DNA from: Winogradskyella alexanderae
GTDB taxonomy: Bacteria; Bacteroidota; Bacteroidia; Flavobacteriales; Flavobacteriaceae
Direction of reading: 5' to 3'
Length of the DNA: 64,000 nucleotides
Assembly: GCF_020166335.1 (NCBI RefSeq)
Contig: NZ_JAIUJR010000001.1
Location: forward strand, 62,001 to 126,000
Shown: positions 28,136 to 34,330 of the stretch, in pieces
How the letters are laid out: each line of letters opens with the position of its first letter
How positions within the stretch are numbered: position 1 is the first letter of the stretch
The notes under the pieces: generated by a model
The model's database searches: none
What the model was told of the DNA's origin: nothing
The model's input: only the letters and a program-made list of their open reading frames with translations
Position numbers and translations under genes: made by a program

Positions 28136-28588
28136 TTATTTACTAATTACTTTTTTAACTCCTGAGAAAATCATTGCTAATGCCGCAACAATTATTAATA
28201 TGTAAAAAGCTGTTAATCCTGCTCCTACCATTTGAGATTGACCTTCTGTAGCCATTCCTTCTTGTAACTTATATTGTACCGGATCTCCACCAGACATTGC
28301 GTAAGAAATAACTAAAACTGCTGCAAAAGCTCCAAAACCAATTAACGTATTTTTTAATCCAGAAGTATTTGTAAATAAATTTTTGACTACAAAAACAACT
28401 ACAAAAAACAATACAAGTCCAAGGATTATGTACGCCACAAATGCAATTGGATCTACTATGGCAGTGTCTCCGTTTAGCGCTGCAGCTTTGATCTCGTCGT
28501 CACCCTTTGATATTATTCTCGCCAGGAAAACAATACCGGCAACACCAAGTAAGCCAGCTACTATTTTTAATATTTTGTGTAAATTCAT
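28136..28588 (-). CDS. Four-helix membrane protein in the exbB/exbD operon
   Basis: A 150-aa protein with four predicted transmembrane helices (about 5-23, 47-68, 80-97, 122-145), short loops and no enzyme motif. I do not recognise a named family. It sits between exbB and exbD with gaps of 15 and 6 bp, in the same direction, so it is almost certainly part of the motor operon and may be an accessory subunit. Confidence 0.75.
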   Translation of the reverse strand: MNLHKILKIVAGLLGVAGIVFLARIISKGDDEIKAAALNGDTAIVDPIAFVAYIILGLVLFFVVVFVVKNLFTNTSGLKNTLIGFGAFAAVLVISYAMSGGDPVQYKLQEGMATEGQSQMVGAGLTAFYILIIVAALAMIFSGVKKVISK

Positions 28589-28603
28589 AATTAAAGTGGT
28601 CTT

Positions 28604-29374
28604 TTATTTTTTGTGTCTTACTAATAAGTCCATCAGTGTGATAGATGCATCTTCCATATCATTTACAATACTATCGATTTTAGCAATGATGTAGTTGTAG
28701 AAAATTTGAAGAATAATTGCAACAATAAGACCAAATACCGTTGTTAAAAGTGCTACTTTAATACCACCTGCTACCAATGAAGGTTGCATATCACCAGCAG
28801 CTTCAATTTTATCGAAAGCTTGAATCATACCAATTACCGTACCCATGAAACCAAGCATTGGTGCTAGAGCAATAAATAATGAAATCCAAGATACATTTTT
28901 CTCTAACTGACCCATCTGCACACCACCGTAAGCAACAACAGCCTTTTCAGCAGCATCAATATCCTCATCTGCTCTGTCAAGTCCTTGATAGAATATAGAT
29001 GCAACCGGTCCTTTTGTGTTTCTACAAACTTCTTTAGCTGCTTCAATACCACCTGATGCTAAAGCGTCTTCTACATTCTGGGTTAATTTTTTAGTGTTTG
29101 TTGTTGAAAGATTTAAAAAGATAATTCTCTCTATTGCTATTGCTAGTCCTAATATTAAACATAAAAGTACAATTCCCATGAAACCAGGGCCACCTTCTAT
29201 AAAACGCTTTTTTAATTCTTGGTGGAAACTCAAATCTTCACCAGATGCCTCTGCATCATCTTGAGTCATTGTTGTTACAGTTGCTGTTGCCGTTGCATAT
29301 GTTGTAGCATTAGCATTAACAGTTCCGATAGCCATTAAACAAGTTATGGCAAGGATAGAAAATAATCTTTTCAT
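28604..29374 (-). CDS. MotA/TolQ/ExbB proton channel family protein
   Basis: A 256-aa ExbB-type protein. An N-terminal signal-like segment (MKRLFSILAITCLMAIGTVNA) and a Thr/Ala-rich stretch precede the three core helices: about 60-82 (GFMGIVLLCLILGLAIAIER), 160-182 (LFIALAPMLGFMGTVIGMI) and 200-228 (GGIKVALLTTVFGLIVAIILQIFYNYI). The block APMLGFMGTVIGMIQAF is the family signature. It forms the channel that with ExbD converts proton flow into TonB movement. First gene of a minus-strand operon ending at 26966. Confidence 0.95.
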   Translation of the reverse strand: MKRLFSILAITCLMAIGTVNANATTYATATATVTTMTQDDAEASGEDLSFHQELKKRFIEGGPGFMGIVLLCLILGLAIAIERIIFLNLSTTNTKKLTQNVEDALASGGIEAAKEVCRNTKGPVASIFYQGLDRADEDIDAAEKAVVAYGGVQMGQLEKNVSWISLFIALAPMLGFMGTVIGMIQAFDKIEAAGDMQPSLVAGGIKVALLTTVFGLIVAIILQIFYNYIIAKIDSIVNDMEDASITLMDLLVRHKK

Positions 29375-29449
29375 TGTTCTTAATCTTAATTTAATTAGTT
29401 AAAGTGTTAAAGATAAAAAAAATAATGTAATCAAGGCCTAAAATATAAG

Positions 29450-29537
29450 CAGAGAGGAAGGGATTCGAACCCTCGATACCCTTTTGAGGTATACACACTT
29501 TCCAGGCGTGCGCCTTCGACCACTCGGCCACCTCTCT
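29450..29537 (-). tRNA. tRNA-Ser (anticodon GGA)
   Basis: An 88-nt cloverleaf read on minus. Acceptor arms AGAGAGG and CCTCTCT plus discriminator G; D-arm GGCCGAGTGGTCGAAGGC; anticodon loop CTGGAAA with GGA at positions 34-36; long variable arm of serine tRNAs (ATACCTCAAAAGGGTAT); T-arm GAGGGTTCGAATCCCTT. The CCA end is not encoded. Confidence 0.96.
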
Positions 29538-29613
29538 GTACATTTTTAACATAAAATTACAGGCTGGCAAATAACGAAAAAAACTTTAAACACTAAAATT
29601 TGAGGCGTTAATT

Positions 29614-30642
29614 TTAGGACATTTCACCTCTAAGAGGCTTTTCAAAATAGTATTGAAATTCTTGGGGTTTAATATTATACCCTATAAGGTACATCAATTT
29701 TGCCACGGCCGCCTCTGTTGTAATATCCTTTCCTGAAATAACACCAATTGATTTTAGCTTGGCGCTTGTTTCATATTGTCCCATGATAACACTGCCACCA
29801 GAGCACTGGGTTACATTAATAATGTAAATACCCTTGTCTATAGCATTCTTTAACAAGTTAATAAACCATTCTTCGTTAGTAGCATTACCAGAACCATAAG
29901 TCTCAATAATTAAGCCCTTCAAATTTTTTGCATCTAAAACCGCTTCAACAAATGGTTGTGAAATACCTGGGAATAGTTTTAGTACTCCAATATTGGTGTC
30001 TAATTGGGTTCTCACAATAAGATTGTTTCCCGTAAAATCCTCCCGTCGCAAGAATTCATGGTTAATCTTAAGATGAACGCCAGACTCAGCAAGCATGGGG
30101 TAATTTGGTGAGGCAAAAGCTTCGAAGTGATCTGCATTTATTTTTGTCGTTCTGTTTCCTCGGTAAAGTTTGTATTCAAAATATAGGCAAACTTCTCTTA
30201 TTATTGGCTTGCCATCCTTGTGAAGAGATGCCAGTTGTATTGAGGTAATTAAATTTTCTTTGGCATCTGTACGTAAATCTCCAATTGGTAATTGAGATCC
30301 TGTAAAAATTACAGGTTTGTCTAAATACTCCAACATGAAACTTAATACCGATGCAGAGTAACTCATTGTATCACTTCCATGAAGTACAATAAAACCGCTA
30401 TAATTTTCATAGTTTATCTCGATGATCCTTGCAATGGCCTCCCAATAGATTGGGCTCATATTAGAAGAATCTATTGGATCATCAAAAGACACTGTTTCAA
30501 TATTGCAGTCCAACAGTCTTATTTCAGGAATTTTGACTAATAAGCTATTGAAGTCAAACGCTTTTAAAGTACCTGTTGTGGGTTCTTTAATCATCCCAAT
30601 TGTTCCACCTGTATAAATAAGAAGTATGTTTTGCCTATCCAT
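29614..30642 (-). CDS. ansA: Type I L-asparaginase
   Basis: A 342-aa cytoplasmic L-asparaginase hydrolysing asparagine to aspartate and ammonia. The catalytic threonine motifs are both present: LLIYTGGTIGMI (about residues 7-18) and VLHGSDTMSYSASVLSFML (about 86-105), as is GSQLPIGDLRTDA. There is no signal peptide, which fits the type I (AnsA) form. It starts two bases after the TatD stop, so the two genes share the transcript that begins at the tatD promoter. It could complement the glycosylasparaginase of the left locus in nitrogen recovery, but the genes are far apart. Confidence 0.93.
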   Translation of the reverse strand: MDRQNILLIYTGGTIGMIKEPTTGTLKAFDFNSLLVKIPEIRLLDCNIETVSFDDPIDSSNMSPIYWEAIARIIEINYENYSGFIVLHGSDTMSYSASVLSFMLEYLDKPVIFTGSQLPIGDLRTDAKENLITSIQLASLHKDGKPIIREVCLYFEYKLYRGNRTTKINADHFEAFASPNYPMLAESGVHLKINHEFLRREDFTGNNLIVRTQLDTNIGVLKLFPGISQPFVEAVLDAKNLKGLIIETYGSGNATNEEWFINLLKNAIDKGIYIINVTQCSGGSVIMGQYETSAKLKSIGVISGKDITTEAAVAKLMYLIGYNIKPQEFQYYFEKPLRGEMS

Positions 30643-30644
30643 CT

Positions 30645-31412
30645 TTAAATGCCAAATACACTTTTCGAATTATCCGTTGTAATTTGTGCAATTTCTTTGA
30701 TATCCATATCATAAAGTTCGGATAATTTTTCTAATACTTTAATTATGTATAGACTTTCATTGCGTTTACCTCTGTAAGGCTTTGGTGCTAAATAAGGCGC
30801 ATCGGTTTCTATAACAATGTGCTTCAAGTCTATCTGATTAATAAACTGATCTATTTTACCATTTTTAAAGGTAACTACGCCACCAATCCCTAATTTCATA
30901 TTATAAGATAGTGCTTTTTGTGCTTGCTCTAAATTTCCCGTAAAACAGTGAAAAATCCCAAAGAGGTCATTAGAATTTTCTTCCTCGAGCACCTTAAATA
31001 TTTCGTCAAATGCGTCTCTACAATGAATAACAATGGGCAGGCCGTACTGCTTTGCCAATTTTATCTGATGTTTAAATGCCTCTATTTGAATTCCAAGTGT
31101 TGATTTATCCCAATACATGTCAATACCTATTTCACCAACAGCAAAAAATTTCCGCTTCGCGAGCATCTCTTCCACATGTGCCAATTCAGTTTTATAGTTT
31201 TCTTTGACATGCGTTGGATGAAGGCCCATCATAAGAAAAATATTCTCAGGAAATTGACGCTCTAGCTGTAGCATTGCATCTGTATAAGTTGAGTCTATCG
31301 CTGGAATGAAAAACCGCTTTATATCTGCATCAATTGCGCGCTTAATCATTTCGTTTCTATCATCTTCAAAAGCTTCGCTATACAAATGGGTATGTGTGTC
31401 TGTTATAATCAT
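30645..31412 (-). CDS. TatD family metal-dependent hydrolase
   Basis: A 255-aa TIM-barrel hydrolase of the TatD DNase family. Metal-binding motifs are THTHLY at the N-terminus, AVGEIGID (Glu), IVIHCRDAF (His) and VIETDAPYLAPKPYRGKRNE (Asp). Members act as 3'-5' exonucleases in DNA repair or as quality-control factors; the physiological substrate is not settled. I place the start at ATG 31412 and not at the upstream codon (31448), because it begins at the conserved barrel strand (MIITDTHTHL) and because a perfect promoter -7 element ends four bases before it. The mRNA is predicted to be leaderless. Confidence 0.93.
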   Translation of the reverse strand: MIITDTHTHLYSEAFEDDRNEMIKRAIDADIKRFFIPAIDSTYTDAMLQLERQFPENIFLMMGLHPTHVKENYKTELAHVEEMLAKRKFFAVGEIGIDMYWDKSTLGIQIEAFKHQIKLAKQYGLPIVIHCRDAFDEIFKVLEEENSNDLFGIFHCFTGNLEQAQKALSYNMKLGIGGVVTFKNGKIDQFINQIDLKHIVIETDAPYLAPKPYRGKRNESLYIIKVLEKLSELYDMDIKEIAQITTDNSKSVFGI

Positions 31413-31413
31413 T

Positions 31414-31443
31414 TTGCAAAAGTAACGGATTGGTATATATTTA
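31414..31443 (+). promoter_or_regulatory. Promoter of the retropepsin-like gene
   Basis: TTG at 31414-31416, 19-bp spacer, TATATTTA at 31436-31443 (one mismatch in TAnnTTTG). It is interleaved with the tatD promoter on the other strand. Confidence 0.5.
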
Positions 31444-31448
31444 CACAA
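31417..31448 (-). promoter_or_regulatory. tatD-ansA promoter
   Basis: On minus: TTG at 31448-31446, 21-bp spacer, TACTTTTG at 31424-31417, a perfect match to the Bacteroidota form. Only CAAA separates it from the ATG, so transcription should start at or next to the first codon. It overlaps the opposite promoter of the protease gene. Confidence 0.8.
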
Positions 31449-31457
31449 AGTGATACT

Positions 31458-31925
31458 ATGGAATCTTTACAGGACTTTCTTCTTAACAAGGGTTATTCTA
31501 AAATCAAACTAAAATTTACTAAAACCAACCATTTTGAAATTAGAGCATACATCAATGGTGTAAAAGGGCGTTTTATTTTAGACACAGGTGCATCCAGTAG
31601 TTGTGTTGGATTTGAAGCTGTAGATAGATTTAAATTAAAAGTTAAAGATTCTGAAATTAGAGCGGTTGGTGCTGGCGCATCTAATTTGGAAACTAAAATT
31701 TCAAAATCTAACAATTTGAAAATCGGTAGATGGAAAAGAAGCCGTGTTGTTCTTATATTATTTAACCTCTCGCATGTAAATAATGGTCTAATAAATCACA
31801 ATGCAGAGCCAGTTGATGGTATTATTGGTGCCGACATCCTCAAGAAAGGTAAAGCTGTGATAGATTATCAAAAAAAATACCTTTATTTAAAAATGAAGGA
31901 TGTTTCTTTACAGAATCATGCTTAG
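31458..31925 (+). CDS. Retropepsin-like aspartic protease
   Basis: A 155-aa protein with a single aspartic-protease half-domain. The active-site motif is GRFILDTGASSSCVG (Asp42, the DTGA signature) and the second conserved element is PVDGIIGADIL (about 124-134), together the pattern of clan AA proteases, which work as dimers. The start ATG 31458 is preferred over an in-frame start at 31386, which lies inside tatD. No signal peptide is seen, so it is probably cytoplasmic. The response regulator follows 31 bp downstream, likely in the same transcript; substrate unknown. Confidence 0.85.
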   Translation: MESLQDFLLNKGYSKIKLKFTKTNHFEIRAYINGVKGRFILDTGASSSCVGFEAVDRFKLKVKDSEIRAVGAGASNLETKISKSNNLKIGRWKRSRVVLILFNLSHVNNGLINHNAEPVDGIIGADILKKGKAVIDYQKKYLYLKMKDVSLQNHA

Positions 31926-31956
31926 TATCAAATTAAAGGTAAAAACGAATTAAGTC

Positions 31957-32583
31957 ATGAAACCAGCTATTGTTATTGCAGATGATCATCCTTTGGTCTT
32001 AAAAGGCTTGACGGACTTTTTAACTGAAAAGAAATATAATCTCATCGCCAGTGCCAACAATGGAAAAGTAGCGCTCTCTTTAATAAAAGCACATCAACCA
32101 GATATAGCTATACTTGATATTAAAATGCCTTTTTATACTGGTTTAGAAATCGCACAAAAGTGCAAGGAATCTAATTTGCCTACAAAAATCATTTTGATAA
32201 CTCTGGAAAAAGAAGAATCAACATACAAAGAAGCCAAAAACCTTGGTATTTATGGTTATGTTTTAAAAGAGTTTGCGCTGGAAGAAATTGAAAACTGTAT
32301 TGCCTCAGTGGTTAACGGACACGCCTATTTTAGCCCAGAGCTTATCGCCTATATAAAAAGAGATGATACTCCAAAGCAATTAAAAAATCTCACTCCAACA
32401 GAATTGAAAATTCTAAAACGAATCTCAAAAAATAAGACTGCAAAAGAAATTGGTGAGGAATTATGCTGTTCCCCTCGTACAGTCGAAAAACATAAAAGCC
32501 ATATTATCAGAAAACTAAATATTTCGAAAACACCTAACAGCCTTCTTAAATGGGCTAAAGAACATCAAAAGCATTTGGCTTAA
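31957..32583 (+). CDS. NarL/LuxR-family response regulator
   Basis: A 208-aa two-domain transcription factor. The receiver domain (about 1-120) has the acidic pair Asp9-Asp10, the phospho-acceptor Asp54 in ILDIKMP, and a conserved Lys in VLKEF, so it should be phosphorylated by a histidine kinase. The DNA-binding domain (about 140-205) is a LuxR-type HTH (LTPTELKILKRISKNKTAKEIGEELCCSPRTVEKHKSHIIRKL). No kinase is encoded nearby, so it is an orphan here. The spacer just downstream holds two copies of a palindrome at fixed distance from promoter-like blocks; NarL-type regulators bind such palindromes as dimers, so these are plausible targets of this protein. Confidence 0.95.
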   Translation: MKPAIVIADDHPLVLKGLTDFLTEKKYNLIASANNGKVALSLIKAHQPDIAILDIKMPFYTGLEIAQKCKESNLPTKIILITLEKEESTYKEAKNLGIYGYVLKEFALEEIENCIASVVNGHAYFSPELIAYIKRDDTPKQLKNLTPTELKILKRISKNKTAKEIGEELCCSPRTVEKHKSHIIRKLNISKTPNSLLKWAKEHQKHLA

Positions 32584-32587
32584 AATA

Positions 32588-32603
32588 TACGTAAGGTTAC
32601 GTA
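32588..32603. promoter_or_regulatory. Palindromic operator, copy 1
   Basis: TACGTAAGGTTACGTA, 7-bp arms around GG. It is the core of a 23-bp exact repeat (32587-32609) whose second copy is at 32742-32764. It starts five bases after the response regulator stop codon (TAA at 32581-32583) and 43 bp before a TTTACATTG block that is also repeated. Confidence 0.8.
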
Positions 32604-32644
32604 TAGTATCGTATTAATTTATTTTTGATCTTTACATTGTTATT

Positions 32645-32727
32645 AATTAAGGGTTAATAACGAGCTATTAATTAGTTCTTAGGGGATTATTAGAGCCTTG
32701 AACAACTTGTTCGAGGCTCGTTTTTTT
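32645..32727 (+). ncRNA. Candidate small RNA 1
   Basis: A short stretch with no ORF, bounded upstream by operator copy 1 and a promoter-like TTTACATTG (32631-32639), and downstream by a strong terminator (arms 32693-32703 and 32709-32719, one G-U pair, then seven T). A further hairpin is seen at 32654-32671 (arms TTAATA and TATTAA). The 5' end is estimated from the promoter-like block. The same layout recurs 155 bp downstream, which argues for a functional module. It might instead be the trailer of the regulator gene, but the operator and promoter-like block make an independent transcript more likely. Confidence 0.5.
32693..32727 (+). terminator. Terminator of small RNA 1
   Basis: GAGCCTTGAAC (32693-32703) pairs with GTTCGAGGCTC (32709-32719) through one G-U wobble; loop AACTT; G then seven T. 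Confidence 0.9.
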
Positions 32728-32742
32728 ATGAACTATTAAAAA

Positions 32743-32758
32743 TACGTAAGGTTACGTA
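32743..32758. promoter_or_regulatory. Palindromic operator, copy 2
   Basis: Identical to copy 1, within the second copy of the 23-bp repeat (32742-32764). The distance to the downstream TTTACATTG block (32786-32794) is again exactly 43 bp from palindrome start to block start. Confidence 0.8.
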
Positions 32759-32799
32759 TAGTATGGCTTTGTTATTATCCTCATCTTTACATTGCTATT

Positions 32800-32863
32800 A
32801 ATCGGACGCCTCAGATTAAATTCTGAAAAGCTCTGGATTAATTGCTTTTTCCAGAGCTTTTTT
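32800..32863 (+). ncRNA. Candidate small RNA 2 or attenuated leader
   Basis: About 64 nt between the second promoter-like block and a terminator (arms AAAAGCTCTGG at 32826-32836 and CCAGAGCTTTT at 32851-32861). There is no ORF inside. The 37-aa membrane protein begins 12 bp after the terminator, so this could be either an independent small RNA or a leader whose read-through controls that gene. Apart from the TATTAAT just after the promoter block, its sequence differs from candidate 1, so the promoter modules are duplicated but the RNAs are not. Confidence 0.45.
32826..32863 (+). terminator. Terminator of small RNA 2
   Basis: AAAAGCTCTGG (32826-32836) pairs perfectly with CCAGAGCTTTT (32851-32861); 14-base loop; T run to 32863. 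Confidence 0.88.
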
Positions 32864-32875
32864 AAATATCATATT

Positions 32876-32989
32876 ATGAATACGTTAAACAAAAATGCTA
32901 CTAAAAAGGATAAGATAGTTATAGGTTTTTTAATTGTATGTTCAATTATAGTAGTATCAGCCAACGTTGCAGTTAATTTTTTTAGTTAA
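32876..32989 (+). CDS. 37-aa single-helix membrane protein
   Basis: A short ORF translating as MNTLNKNATKKDKIVIGFL and then a hydrophobic helix (IVIGFLIVCSIIVVSANVAVNFF), ending in Ser. The basic N-terminus and single helix suggest an N-in membrane peptide. I recognise no family. The in-frame start at 32792 is rejected because it would translate through the upstream terminator. Support for its being real is the membrane-protein composition and the terminator 40 bp after its stop. Its only visible promoter is the module carrying operator copy 2, so it may be under the response regulator's control with attenuation. Confidence 0.5.
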   Translation: MNTLNKNATKKDKIVIGFLIVCSIIVVSANVAVNFFS

Positions 32990-33028
32990 TTTTAGTTAGT
33001 TGTTCTTTAAGTAAGTAATTACAAGAAC

Positions 33029-33063
33029 AAAAAAAGCGCAATCTATCCAGTTGCGCTTTTTTT
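33029..33063. terminator. Bidirectional terminator
   Basis: Arms AAAAAAAGCGCAA (33029-33041) and TTGCGCTTTTTTT (33051-33063), nine-base loop. A- and T-runs on both flanks let it serve both the small membrane gene (plus) and odhB (minus). Confidence 0.92.
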
Positions 33064-33084
33064 ATTCTGTCCATTTAAAATACT

Positions 33085-34311
33085 TTACATCTCCAAAGCT
33101 TTCTTTGGATCATTATCCATTAACAACTCTATTGGATTTTCTAAGGCTTCTTTAACTGCTACCAAGAATCCTACAGACTCCTTGCCATCAATTATTCTAT
33201 GATCGTAAGATAAGGCAACATACATTATAGGACGTATTTCCACCTTACCATTTACTGCAACAGGTCGCTCAACAATATTGTGCATACCAAGGATACCACT
33301 TTGCGGTGGATTTATAATGGGTGTAGAAAGCATACTTCCAAAAACACCTCCGTTAGATATTGTAAACGTACCTCCTGTCATTTCATCTACTGTGATTTGA
33401 CCATCTCGTGCTCTAATTGCCAAACGCTTCACCTCAGATTCAACACCTCTGAACGTAAGGTTCTCAGCATTTCTTATCACTGGAACCATTAATCCTTTTG
33501 GACCAGACACTGCAATACTTATATCACAAAAATCATAGGATATCATTTCCTTTCCATCTATCATTGAATTCACAGCAGGATACATTTTAAGTGCCCTTAC
33601 AACAGCTAACGAAAAGAAGCTCATAAAGCCTAAACTTACGCCGTGTTTTGCTTTAAAATCCTCCTTGTACTGTTTTCTAAGATCAAAAATTGGCGTCATG
33701 TCTACCTCATTAAATGTGGTTAACATTGCTGTTGTGTTCTTGGCTTCAACTAGTCGCTCTGCAACCTTGCGTCTTAGCAAAGACATTTTTGTGCGTGAAC
33801 TACTTCTATTGCCTCCTGTTGGCGTTCCCATTGAAGGCACAGCATTTACAGCATCATCTTTTGTTATTCTTCCATCTTTACCTGTACCCTGTACCGTTGA
33901 AGCATCTATACCTTTTTCTGCCAATATCTTTTTAGCTGCTGGACTCGCTGTACCAGTAGCATACGTTTTGGTTTCTTGGGTGACTGCTGCAGGTTTACCC
34001 TCTTCCTTCTTAGGTGTTTCTTCCGTCTTCTTTTCTTCAGTAGGTGCTCCGTTACCATCACCTTCCGGTTTTGATGCACTCGTATCAATTAAACAAACTA
34101 CCTCACCAACTGCTACGGCATCACCTTCTTCAGCTTTTAAAGTAATTGTGCCACTCGCTTCTGCAGGTAGTTCTAGGGTTGCCTTATCACTATCTACTTC
34201 TGCAATTGCTTGGTCTTTTTCTACATAATCCCCATCTTCTACCAACCACTCTGCAATTTCTACTTCTGTAATGGATTCGCCTGGTGAAGGCACTTTCATT
34301 TCTAAAATCAT
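33085..34311 (-). CDS. odhB: 2-oxoglutarate dehydrogenase E2 (dihydrolipoyl succinyltransferase)
   Basis: A 408-aa E2 component of the 2-oxoglutarate dehydrogenase complex of the TCA cycle, transferring succinyl groups to CoA. It has one lipoyl domain (about 1-78; lipoylated Lys in [17 protein letters not shown]), a Lys/Glu/Pro-rich linker, an E3/E1-binding domain ([26 protein letters not shown], about 122-150) and the catalytic core with [16 protein letters not shown], whose His is the active-site base. It lies 19 bp after odhA in the usual order and ends at a shared terminator. Confidence 0.97.
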   Translation of the reverse strand: MILEMKVPSPGESITEVEIAEWLVEDGDYVEKDQAIAEVDSDKATLELPAEASGTITLKAEEGDAVAVGEVVCLIDTSASKPEGDGNGAPTEEKKTEETPKKEEGKPAAVTQETKTYATGTASPAAKKILAEKGIDASTVQGTGKDGRITKDDAVNAVPSMGTPTGGNRSSSRTKMSLLRRKVAERLVEAKNTTAMLTTFNEVDMTPIFDLRKQYKEDFKAKHGVSLGFMSFFSLAVVRALKMYPAVNSMIDGKEMISYDFCDISIAVSGPKGLMVPVIRNAENLTFRGVESEVKRLAIRARDGQITVDEMTGGTFTISNGGVFGSMLSTPIINPPQSGILGMHNIVERPVAVNGKVEIRPIMYVALSYDHRIIDGKESVGFLVAVKEALENPIELLMDNDPKKALEM

Positions 34312-34330
34312 GGACTTATTTATTTAAGCT

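Noticed and set aside
32792-32875. N-terminal extension of the 37-aa membrane protein
   Set aside because: It would translate through the intrinsic terminator, and the extension has no protein-like character.
33665-34228. 187-codon open frame opposite odhB
   Set aside because: It is a shadow of the Ala/Glu/Lys-rich E2 coding frame, with a low-complexity Ser/Ala/Val product, and no promoter was looked for in detail.
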